Below are positions 1 through 7,005 of a DNA stretch of 14,821 nt, one piece after another (within the stretch, counting starts at the first letter, position 1; each line of letters starts with the position of its first letter). Source of the stretch: an uncultured Clostridium sp. (lineage in GTDB: Bacteria > Bacillota > Clostridia > TANB77 > CAG-508); the NCBI GenBank assembly GCA_900551615.1, contig URWN01000032.1, positions 1 through 14,821 of the forward strand, written 5' to 3'. The translations under genes and the position numbers were made by a program. Under the pieces are notes generated by a model, which saw nothing but the letters and a program-made list of their open reading frames with translations, searched no databases and was not told where the DNA came from.

Positions 1-317
1 ACTATTATTATACGCTATTTCTCGTCAAAATCAACCATTTGTTGTGACAGAGCCTAAAAAATATTGTTTTATTACACTTGACAATTAGTCCTAAGCCTTG
101 GTTTCTAGCTTATAAAATAAGTCCGTATTTTGATAAATTTAAATATAATACTTATATGTTATATGAAAAACTTACACCATATAAACTAATTCCTCCTCAA
201 GAACCAAAAACATACAAAGAACTAGAACATTATTCTAAAATGCTCCGAAAATCTGGATATTATCTAACTGCAATAAAATATTATCTTAAATATTTAATTG
301 CTAAAATAAAAAAATAA
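1..317 (+). pseudogene. GT8 glycosyltransferase, decayed 3' remnant
   Basis: This is the C-terminal part of a GT8-family (WaaJ/RfaJ-like LPS hexosyltransferase) gene that enters from the left edge. The frame ending at 317 reads a block ending LLHLTISPKPW that aligns without gaps with HKDSITNKEIILLHFTSSPKPW (split here as HKDSITNKEI + ILLHFTSSPKPW) of the next gene. It then gives the family's C-terminal tail with a GYYLTAIKYYLKYL motif. The alignment continues upstream through an in-frame TGA at 45-47, where the neighbour has Ser, so the gene appears broken. A TTG at 78-80 could start a 79-residue product, but that lacks the DxD nucleotide-sugar site and would not be a working transferase. Homology upstream of about position 36 is weak. 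It may instead be the end of a gene with a second lesion further left. The next GT8 gene follows 21 bp downstream on the same strand. Confidence 0.6.
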
Positions 318-338
318 TTATTCCAACGAGGTTATATT

Positions 339-1451
339 ATGTATCACATTGAAAAATCTATTAAAAATATTATTAATTATTCGTTCTTACCTGATACTAG
401 TAATATTATACATATAGGCTATGGTATTGATAGTAATTATATTCGCTGTTGTGCCACATCTATTATATCTTTTTGCAAAAATAATCCTCAAGAAAATTTT
501 CATTTTTATATTATGATATCTAATTTAGATGAAATTTCAAAAAACAAATTTCATTTATTGGCAAAACAAAATTCCATAAATATTACTATTTACGAAATTG
601 ATATATCCTTTTTTAAGCAATTACCATCTCGATTAGCATTTCCATTACCTACTTATTTTAGATTTATTCTGCCTTCAATCTTAAAAGATCTTGATAAAGT
701 TTTTTATATCGATGCTGATGTAATATGTATAAACAATGCTAGTGAATTCTTTAATACTAAGCTAAATACTAATATTATTGCAGCAGTTCCAGATACTATT
801 GATACTGCAACTAATAGAAATAACGATTTAGGATTAAAAAACCATATATACTTTAATGCAGGTGTTATTATTATTAATATAAAAAAATGGAACTTATTAA
901 ATATATTCGATAAATTAATTAAAGAAATTCTAACAGATCCTAAAAAATTTTATATGCTAGATCAAGATGCTTTAAATTTAATATTAACACAAAAAATAGC
1001 ATATCTACCTAAAAAATTCAACTATTTTAATGGTTTTTATCCTTGGCATAAAGACAGTATTACTAATAAAGAAATCATTCTATTACATTTTACATCTTCT
1101 CCAAAGCCATGGGATTTAGGCTGGGAAGTAAGTTCTATGTCAAATGATTATAACAGAGATTTATACAAAACGTATGAAAATCAAACACCTTGGAAAAATG
1201 CTTCTCCTGTATATCCAAAACACTATCGTCGTTTACGAATTTATTCTCAAGATTTGTATCATCATGGTTATTATTTATCAAGTATTAAATATTATATATT
1301 ATATTTATTAACCAAATTAAAAATTATACCTGATTTCTCCATAATGTTTCTATATACTGGATTAATATCTACATTTAAAGAATCCGCTAAACTTATAGCT
1401 TTTATATTCGTTTTTGCAAACTTATCTACATTCATCAATGCTGATGATTGA
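339..1451 (+). CDS. GT8 family glycosyltransferase (WaaJ/RfaJ-like LPS hexosyltransferase)
   Basis: A retaining GT8 (GT-A fold) enzyme that would transfer a hexose, classically from UDP-glucose or UDP-galactose, to the growing LPS oligosaccharide at the inner face of the cytoplasmic membrane. Visible motifs are an N-terminal HIGYGIDSNYIR strand (about 25-36), the metal-binding DxD in FYIDADVIC (DAD at 125-127), YFNAG (171-175), DQDALN (208-213) and the HFTSSPKPW block (250-258) near the active site. The ATG at 339 has a CGAGG ribosome site 7 bp upstream. Up to about residue 328 the protein looks normal and carries the GYYLSSIKYYI tail seen in its neighbours. The last 40 or so residues have no GT8 character, because they are encoded opposite the end of the minus-strand gene at 1292-2362. 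The natural stop was probably lost at a recombination junction. The acceptor and sugar are not predictable from sequence. Confidence 0.9.
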   Translation: MYHIEKSIKNIINYSFLPDTSNIIHIGYGIDSNYIRCCATSIISFCKNNPQENFHFYIMISNLDEISKNKFHLLAKQNSINITIYEIDISFFKQLPSRLAFPLPTYFRFILPSILKDLDKVFYIDADVICINNASEFFNTKLNTNIIAAVPDTIDTATNRNNDLGLKNHIYFNAGVIIINIKKWNLLNIFDKLIKEILTDPKKFYMLDQDALNLILTQKIAYLPKKFNYFNGFYPWHKDSITNKEIILLHFTSSPKPWDLGWEVSSMSNDYNRDLYKTYENQTPWKNASPVYPKHYRRLRIYSQDLYHHGYYLSSIKYYILYLLTKLKIIPDFSIMFLYTGLISTFKESAKLIAFIFVFANLSTFINADD

Positions 1452-2362
1452 TAACTTATTACTGCTTTTAATTTAGGATTAGATGCAAATATTAACTCTG
1501 CAGGCTCAGACCCCTTATATATTTTTATCCATTTGAAATGTTCTTTATAATATTTTATCTTATCTGGATTATCATGTGGATGTGGTTTATAATATAGTAT
1601 TACTTTATCTTTATATAAATTTCTAATTTTTTCTAAACATTGTGCTTCTTCTTCTAATGTAAATTTTCCCATCTCAACCATAGGCTGACTTAAATATAAT
1701 ATGCTATCTTCTTCAAAAGTTTCTTTTAATAATTGTCGTGATTTTAAATCTTTTATAGCTTCATTTATCATTTCAACAGTTATTTCTTTTGTTTCAGGCG
1801 ATTTTCTCTGTAAAAGCCATGGCTTATACATAATATCTAGTTTGCCTGCTGGACTTTCGCCCTCAGCTTCTGTATTAAGATACATATTTCCTTCTATACC
1901 GGAAATCCATTTTAATAAATAAGCTTTTATTTTATGAAAAATAGCATGACTTTTTTTTCGTTTACGTGTTCCATTAAAATATGAATACATCCCATCTTCT
2001 ATTCTATAAAAAGAATTTTTTCCTATAGCTTCAACAAATAATTGATTAGGTATAGATGTATCTACACCTATAAATACATTATCTATATCTAAAATTCTAA
2101 TATTTTCTTTCACATATTTTACTTGCTCTCTATACGATGTAGTTCTATTTTTACTCATCAACCAATCTAATAATACAAATACATTTTTATACCCACATTC
2201 TTTTGAAGAAATATACTTCAATATTTCATTTTTCTTCCATGTTTCATATTTAGGTGGACGCATTATAACTAAATAATTTTCATCATTTTTTAATATACTA
2301 TGTGTCAATATAAATGCTGTAAGTGCATGATATATTGAATTTACTACAAATATATTCTTCAT
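1292..2362 (-). CDS. Sialyltransferase-like GT-B glycosyltransferase (GT52/GT38-type motifs)
   Basis: A 356-residue cytoplasmic protein with the features of bacterial sialyltransferases of the GT52/GT38 type. These are an N-terminal NIFVVNSIYHALTA strand-helix, a D/E-D-G motif (EDG at 122-124, in YRIEDGMYSY), an HP motif (YYKPHPHD, HP at 261-262) and a serine pair (SYQSSALMN, 303-311). In the known families these residues provide the catalytic acid and bind the CMP part of CMP-sialic acid. No CMP-sialic acid synthesis gene lies in the window, so the donor could be made elsewhere or could be another CMP-sugar such as CMP-Kdo. The start is ATG with an AGGTGA site about 8 bp upstream. It lies 7 bp after the GT8 gene at 2370 and is the last gene of the minus-strand operon. 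Its last 10 or so codons lie opposite the GT8 tail of the plus-strand gene, with which it overlaps by 160 bp. The superfamily is fairly sure; the exact family is not. Confidence 0.72.
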   Translation of the reverse strand: MKNIFVVNSIYHALTAFILTHSILKNDENYLVIMRPPKYETWKKNEILKYISSKECGYKNVFVLLDWLMSKNRTTSYREQVKYVKENIRILDIDNVFIGVDTSIPNQLFVEAIGKNSFYRIEDGMYSYFNGTRKRKKSHAIFHKIKAYLLKWISGIEGNMYLNTEAEGESPAGKLDIMYKPWLLQRKSPETKEITVEMINEAIKDLKSRQLLKETFEEDSILYLSQPMVEMGKFTLEEEAQCLEKIRNLYKDKVILYYKPHPHDNPDKIKYYKEHFKWIKIYKGSEPAELIFASNPKLKAVISYQSSALMNVDKFAKTNIKAISLADSLNVDINPVYRNIMEKSGIIFNLVNKYNI

Positions 2363-2369
2363 CTAATCA

Positions 2370-3359
2370 TCACCTAATAAATTTATCTTTGATTTTATAA
2401 ATAGTATATTTTATATACCAATATATACCTTTCAAATATTTTCCATATTGAATAAATGATCTACCCATCATTTTCATATGTTTATAATTAATCGGTTTAT
2501 TTAATGGCATATTTCCCCATAAAGATATTTTTTCTACATCTAAAAAATATTTTCTTAAAGGATGCATACACCATTCATTCCATGGTTTATATCTACCAAC
2601 ATAATGTACAAATATAACATCATTTGGCATATAAGCACTTTTATGTTTCATATTTAAAAGATAATCATACTTTTTATCAATATATAAACATTTTCCGTCC
2701 AATACTATATTTAAAGCATCTTGATCAAGCCAAGCAAATTTTCCTAAATTATCAAATGATAATTTTATTGCTTTTTCTGAAATATTATTATCATTCCATT
2801 TTTTTACGTCTATAAACATAAATCCTGCATTAAAATATTTATTATTTTTTATATTTAATTTTTTTATTTGTTTTTCTCTAACATAAGGCAAATCATTTAC
2901 AACAGCAACAATATTATCTTTAAAATCTAATTGCATTAATGACTTCAAATTACCAAAACATTGTACATCTGCATCAATATAAATTAATTTATTCACAATA
3001 CCGTCCAAAATTTGTGGCATTAAAAATCTATTATATGTAGCTTTCGCAAAATGTTTAGTATAAGGTAATTGATCAAAAACTTCTGTATTTATTTTATAAA
3101 TAATAACAATAACTTTATTATCCTTAGCAAATTTTTCTAATAAATTCAATGACATATCATCTATATAATCTATAAATATATGAAAAATAATATTTATATC
3201 CATATTATTTTTTATTATCGATGTCATTGATACTCCCATAGGTCTTATAAAATTGTTATCTACACCATATCCTATATTTATTGATTTTTTATAATTAATA
3301 TCTTCAATATTTAAGCCATTAAATATTAATTTATTTTCCACTATATTATTTAAATACAA
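2370..3359 (-). CDS. GT8 family glycosyltransferase (WaaJ/RfaJ-like)
   Basis: The third GT8 enzyme of the window, probably adding a hexose to the outer core or O-chain from a UDP-sugar. Numbered from the longest possible start at 3374, it shows INIGYGVDNNFIRPMGVSM (32-50), the DxD metal site in IYIDADVQC (DAD 134-136), YFNAG (180-184), DQDALN (217-222) and HYVGRYKPW (257-265). It ends in the GKYLKGIYWYIKY tail shared with other proteins here. A TTG at 3374 overlaps the previous gene's stop, but it sits inside what reads as the ribosome site (TTGAGGAGAAATAAATTG). I therefore prefer the next in-frame TTG at 3359, which is 7 bp after GAGGAG. Either way the gene is translationally linked to the HtrL-type gene upstream. 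It is strikingly AT-rich, more so than the genes beyond position 8000, which suggests acquisition with the variable part of the cluster. Confidence 0.9.
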   Translation of the reverse strand: MYLNNIVENKLIFNGLNIEDINYKKSINIGYGVDNNFIRPMGVSMTSIIKNNMDINIIFHIFIDYIDDMSLNLLEKFAKDNKVIVIIYKINTEVFDQLPYTKHFAKATYNRFLMPQILDGIVNKLIYIDADVQCFGNLKSLMQLDFKDNIVAVVNDLPYVREKQIKKLNIKNNKYFNAGFMFIDVKKWNDNNISEKAIKLSFDNLGKFAWLDQDALNIVLDGKCLYIDKKYDYLLNMKHKSAYMPNDVIFVHYVGRYKPWNEWCMHPLRKYFLDVEKISLWGNMPLNKPINYKHMKMMGRSFIQYGKYLKGIYWYIKYTIYKIKDKFIR

Positions 3360-3370
3360 TTTATTTCTCC

Positions 3371-4315
3371 TCAATTAAAATGTAAATATTTCTCTTTATA
3401 ATACTTTATATAATATCTTATAGCTTTTTTATAACTACCATTAAATTTATATGCCTTTGCCTTTTTTTTATATAATTTATATTTCTTATTCTTTTTATAT
3501 TCCTTTTTTCTTTCTATAAAATGTTCTCCACCAAATAATTTTAATCCATCATACCATGTATCTACATCATGTATTTCAAATAATTCAGGTCTTTCATAAT
3601 ATGCCATAAGTTCTATAGTTTGATCATCATCGCATAATCCACATCTTAATAAACTTAACATAGACTCTTTTGCTAATAATATAAAATCTCTCCATAAATC
3701 AACATAAGCAACCATTATATTGCCTCTAATATATACATCCATATTTCTCACAATTTCAAAAATAGGTATATTTACATCTATTTTTTGATGTGTAAATAAA
3801 TGTATTTTATTAGAAAAATTATACTCCCATAAGAAATTAAAATCTTCTTCATTAATTAATCCATCTTTACCCCCATGGTTAAATCCAAAATCTAACCATG
3901 CTATTATTGAATTATTATTTATATACTTTTTACTAATAACATCTTCTATACAATACCATTTTAGCATTACAACATAATTATAATCTACATTCCATGATTC
4001 TGGTCTCTTTATATCCTTATGAAAAGTTTTTGATATATCATTATTCATTACTTTTTCTATTCTATTATATAAATCTCTATCAAAAGCTCTATAATCATCT
4101 ACTATTATAACTTTAGTTTTTTCCTCTAATCCAAAATCTTTTCTTATAGATAAAATTTCATTAGCAAATTCTTTTGTAGTATATACAATTAAATTATTTT
4201 TTATTCTAGCCCAAAATTTAAAATAATTAATATATTTATTATTTCCTCTTTCACTATTATTCCAATTTCCTCTGCCTATATCAAAATATGCTGTTACTAT
4301 TGTTATATCACTCAT
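3371..4315 (-). CDS. HtrL/YibB (WlaTC-type) family protein, putative glycosyltransferase
   Basis: A 314-residue member of the HtrL_YibB family, which is found in LPS and lipooligosaccharide clusters and includes Campylobacter WlaTC. Its members are treated as putative glycosyltransferases without a well-defined reaction. The family hallmark is the N-terminus: ITIVTAYFDIGRGNWN (4-19) followed by YFKFWARIKNNLIVYT (31-46). Other marks are MLKWYCIEDVI (117-127), the acidic WLDFGFNHGG (140-149, a likely DxD-like site), HLFTHQ (172-177) and CDDDQT (228-233). The last 40 or so residues are lysine- and tyrosine-rich and carry the KAKAYKFNGSYKKAIRYYIK tail otherwise seen on the GT8 proteins nearby. 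The start is ATG with AAGGA about 11 bp upstream. It overlaps the upstream GT4 gene by 8 bp and is followed at once by a GT8 gene, so the three are co-translated. An A8 run lies in the tail-coding part (plus-strand T8 at 3462-3469). Confidence 0.85.
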   Translation of the reverse strand: MSDITIVTAYFDIGRGNWNNSERGNNKYINYFKFWARIKNNLIVYTTKEFANEILSIRKDFGLEEKTKVIIVDDYRAFDRDLYNRIEKVMNNDISKTFHKDIKRPESWNVDYNYVVMLKWYCIEDVISKKYINNNSIIAWLDFGFNHGGKDGLINEEDFNFLWEYNFSNKIHLFTHQKIDVNIPIFEIVRNMDVYIRGNIMVAYVDLWRDFILLAKESMLSLLRCGLCDDDQTIELMAYYERPELFEIHDVDTWYDGLKLFGGEHFIERKKEYKKNKKYKLYKKKAKAYKFNGSYKKAIRYYIKYYKEKYLHFN

Positions 4316-5351
4316 TATAAATCATTTCCTTGATACTATTTTCATAGTTTTTATACATAAGTTCTAAACTAAATTTTTCATTAATAAATTCATATGCTTC
4401 TTTACTCAAAGACTCTCTTAACTCTTTACTATTTTTCATTTTTAATATATTATTAGCTAAATCCAATATATTATTATCTTCTACTAATAAACCTGTTTTA
4501 TTATTTAAAACCACTTCATTTGCTCCTGAAACATCTGTAGATATTACAGGTGTTTTTGCTGCCATAGCTTCACATAATACCAAACCAAAACCTTCATAAT
4601 GAGTAGCCAATACAAATAAATCTGTTTTTACTATTAAATCTTTAAAATTGCCTTCTATTATTTTTATATTATTATCTAAATTATGTTCAGAAATATACTT
4701 TTCACATTTTTTTCTAGTCTTTCCTATGCCCATTAATAACAAATTAATTTTTTCATTTTTTTCTTTAATCAAATACTCTATCGCTTTAATCAAAGTCATT
4801 TGATCTTTTTGCTTACTGAAACGAGCAACCATTCCTACTGTGAAAATGTCGTGCTTTTCCTTTGGTAAATCAAAACTTTGTATATCAATACCATTATAAA
4901 TTACTTCTACTTTTGATTTATCTATACCTTGCTTAATCAAGTGATTAGCTACACCTTTTGATACACAAATATATCTATCTGTATACTTATCTAATTTTCG
5001 TGTTAAATAACGTCTAAATGGTGTATACTTCTCCGTATTATGTTCTACATGTATTAATTTTACTGGTATTTTAGCATATGCTAAAGCTAATTTAGTCCAA
5101 ATATGTGTACTATATCCATGAACGATAATTAAATCTGGTTTACTATGTCTAATAAATTCACCTAAAGATAATATATAATCTATAGTAAATTTATCTTTTA
5201 TAACAATAATTCCTTTTAAATCTGTATTATTGTATTTACGAAAAATATCAATAACTTCATAACCTCTAGTTTTTAAATAATTACTTATATCTATTGCAAT
5301 ATTAAGTGAACCAGATGGATTTCCAGATACAATACTTAAAATCTTTTTCAC
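4308..5351 (-). CDS. GT4 family glycosyltransferase
   Basis: A GT-B fold, retaining GT4 glycosyltransferase of about 347 residues, acting at the cytoplasmic face of the membrane on a nucleotide-sugar donor. The N-terminal domain opens with KKILSIVSGNPSGSLNIAID. The hinge region has VEVIYNGIDIQSF. The C-terminal donor domain has TVGMVARFSKQKD and the catalytic E-x7-E block, YEGFGLVLCEAMA (about 252-264), followed by PVISTDVSGANEVV and TGLLV. A GTG at 5360 lies only 1 bp after GAAGGA. The in-frame GTG at 5351 has that site 10 bp upstream and gives the usual N-terminus MKKILSI, so I place the start there. The 11-bp repeat block lies just upstream, and no separate promoter is evident. It overlaps the HtrL-type gene by 8 bp. 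The sugar and linkage are unknown; it is not closely related to the other GT4 enzyme in the operon by eye. Confidence 0.9.
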   Translation of the reverse strand: MKKILSIVSGNPSGSLNIAIDISNYLKTRGYEVIDIFRKYNNTDLKGIIVIKDKFTIDYILSLGEFIRHSKPDLIIVHGYSTHIWTKLALAYAKIPVKLIHVEHNTEKYTPFRRYLTRKLDKYTDRYICVSKGVANHLIKQGIDKSKVEVIYNGIDIQSFDLPKEKHDIFTVGMVARFSKQKDQMTLIKAIEYLIKEKNEKINLLLMGIGKTRKKCEKYISEHNLDNNIKIIEGNFKDLIVKTDLFVLATHYEGFGLVLCEAMAAKTPVISTDVSGANEVVLNNKTGLLVEDNNILDLANNILKMKNSKELRESLSKEAYEFINEKFSLELMYKNYENSIKEMIYNE

Positions 5352-5375
5352 TAAATTCACATCCTTCTAACTTTA

Positions 5376-5462
5376 CCATCCAATTACCATCCAATTACGT
5401 CCTTTAAATTCAAGCTTTTTCAGCTTTTGCCATCCAATTACCATCCAATTACCATCCAATTA
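5376..5462. repeat. Five copies of an 11-bp direct repeat (CCATCCAATTA / TAATTGGATGG)
   Basis: Exact 11-bp units start at 5376, 5387, 5430, 5441 and 5452, that is two copies, a 32-bp spacer (5398-5429) and three copies. The last unit includes the stop codon of the minus-strand Schlafen-like gene (TAA at 5462-5460). The spacer contains a weak 5-bp hairpin (AAGCT/AGCTT). Unit length and the near 4-unit offset between the blocks (43 bp against 44) keep copies close to the same face of the helix. This would suit either protein binding or slipped-strand expansion. It occupies the only sizeable gap inside the minus-strand operon. Confidence 0.9.
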
Positions 5463-6670
5463 ATTTCCCATTCTTAATATATCTGCTAATTTTTGTACAC
5501 CTACATAAAGCTCTAATTTTGTTAATGATTTTGAATATGCTCTACCTCGTCCATTACCTGTGATTACTATTAGATCAGTATTACTTAATTCTTTTATTGC
5601 TCTTTGAAAAACATATTTACTAAGTTTTAATTCTTCTTTTAATTCTTTTGCTGTATATTTATTTTTACCATTTTTATCAATATAAGTAAAAATTAACTTA
5701 GCTTCCTTTGATAAATTCGGATATGTAGAAACTAAATCTACTTTCCATATTTTTATGTTTGTTTCTTTGAAATTAGTTTCTACCTGTGGTTGTTTAAAAC
5801 TATTAGTAATTGCAAAATCAAATATTTCTGGTCCACCAGAACCTGCTCTCTCTGATAAACCTAATCTTCTAAACAATGTCATTATTACTGTATTTCTCGG
5901 ACATGAATTTCCACCTTTTATAAATTCTTCCGTAGAAACTAACATCATTCCTGGATTATTAAATTCATAATAATTACTATATACATTAACAATTATAGAT
6001 GATGTACTTACATAATAATCAGCATGAACAATCATATTTATTAATGCCTCTCTTAGAATCACTAATAACTTTTCTGGAGATTTTCTTATCAAATTTTTCT
6101 CCAGTTCAAAATCATCTGTTATTGTACTTTGTAATTTTTCCATTATAAGAAAAAAATAATTCATTAAATTTAAATTTAAAAAAGACATATCATCAGAAGC
6201 TACTCTATCACTCCATCTTGCATTATTTCCTCTTCTATCAAAATAATCTAAATGAAAATGTGGAAATCTATTTATTATAGCATCTATTTTTCCAAAAAAT
6301 AATAAACCACCTTCTGTTATATAATATTTATTATCATTATAATCTAATTTTAAAGCTCCCATTTGTATTAGAAACTTTGATATATCCATATCTAGATATT
6401 TTGTATCATGTGTATGCTCAAAAATATGTTGCCTATATTTTTGTATAGATAGTAAATCTAAATCTCTTTCTATTGTATAATTTTTTAATAAACCCACATC
6501 TTGAGCTAAATTTCTATTTCTCAATAATATTTGTAACTGTTCTATATTAACTTTTACATCTGCTGAATTTAACCTAATATATGTATTTGTTAATACATTA
6601 TTTAAGTAAATAGGTTTTTGCTGATGAGTTGCTTCTGGTACATTAATAATTATTATTGATTTATCTTCTA
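5460..6670 (-). pseudogene. Schlafen-like ATP-binding protein, C-terminal part (HATPase_c_4 plus winged helix), frameshifted
   Basis: This is the second frame of one broken gene whose N-terminal half is 6668-6979. The open frame starts just past an A7 run and runs to 5460. It begins IEDKSIIIINVPEA, the natural continuation of an AlbA_2 domain. It then has a middle domain and an ATP-binding HATPase_c_4 block: REALINMIVHADYY (about 310-323 of the restored protein), FNNPGMML, PRNTVIMTLFRRLG and ERAGSG (about 377-382). A winged-helix-like C-terminus with YTAKELKEELKLSKYVFQRA follows. The restored length is about 506 residues, normal for this group of putative transcriptional regulators (often misnamed RecG-like). 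A TTG at 6524 could start a shorter product. A gene of this kind is not part of LPS synthesis; its place inside the operon suggests a later insertion. The frameshift could be mutation, slippage in expression, or a sequencing error. Confidence 0.75.
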
Positions 6671-6979
6671 TTTTTTTATTTGCACATCGTTATTAGATAA
6701 AAGATTATAATTTACTTTATTAGTATTTGATATACATGTCCAAAAATCATCACATACTTTAGTTGGGTTTTCAACACCTGTAATTTCAAATTTATTTTTC
6801 TCTATATTTTTTATCTCAGTAATACCTAAAATAATTTTACCACCATGTGTATTTGCAAACGCACTATATGTTGACCAAAGATCTTTCGGTAAAATTCTCT
6901 TGCACTGTTTACATTCTATATCTTGATTTTCTGCTTCTAAATTATTTATAAAAGTAACTATATTTTCTTCTGTCTTCAT
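6668..6979 (-). pseudogene. AlbA_2 (Schlafen) domain, N-terminal part of the frameshifted gene
   Basis: The N-terminal 103 residues of the same gene as 5460-6670. The AlbA_2 domain is clear: a conserved E-x-K (ECK, 22-24), the LPKDLWSTYSAFANTHGGK stretch (30-48) and ILGITE (50-55). AlbA_2 domains bind nucleic acid in the Schlafen and putative-regulator families. The frame ends with codons ATA AAA AAA TAG on an A7 run (plus-strand T7 at 6671-6677). One extra A, or a -1 slip at this point, joins it to the downstream frame and gives KKIEDKSIIIINV. The A7 is phased as A AAA AAA, the arrangement used by -1 slippery sites. The start is ATG at 6979, with AGGAG about 13 bp upstream, a rather long spacing. 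It begins 26 bp after the GT4 gene at 7006. Confidence 0.75.
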
Positions 6980-7005
6980 TTAACATTAATATCTCCTATA
7001 AAACA

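Noticed and set aside
1701..1922. Open frame of 73 codons on the plus strand
   Set aside because: It lies wholly opposite the sialyltransferase-like gene, lacks a ribosome site and shows no recognisable protein pattern; the same applies to frames at 2624-2815, 5755-5970, 12260-12508 and 14268-14477.
3360..3374. TTG at 3374 as the start of the GT8 gene
   Set aside because: It falls within the GAGGAG ribosome site; the in-frame TTG at 3359 has correct spacing. The same logic moved starts at 5360 to 5351, 9117 to 9078, 11316 to 11307 and 14117 to 14114.
5412..5426. Terminator between the Schlafen-like and GT4 genes
   Set aside because: The stem is only 5 bp and no U tract follows in the minus direction; transcription probably continues through the repeats.
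5376..5462. CRISPR-like array
   Set aside because: Units are 11 bp, mostly directly abutting, with a single 32-bp interruption and no cas genes; this is a short tandem repeat.
5460..6670. RecG helicase annotation
   Set aside because: No helicase motifs are present; this group is often mislabelled because of the shared AlbA_2/HATPase_c_4 region.
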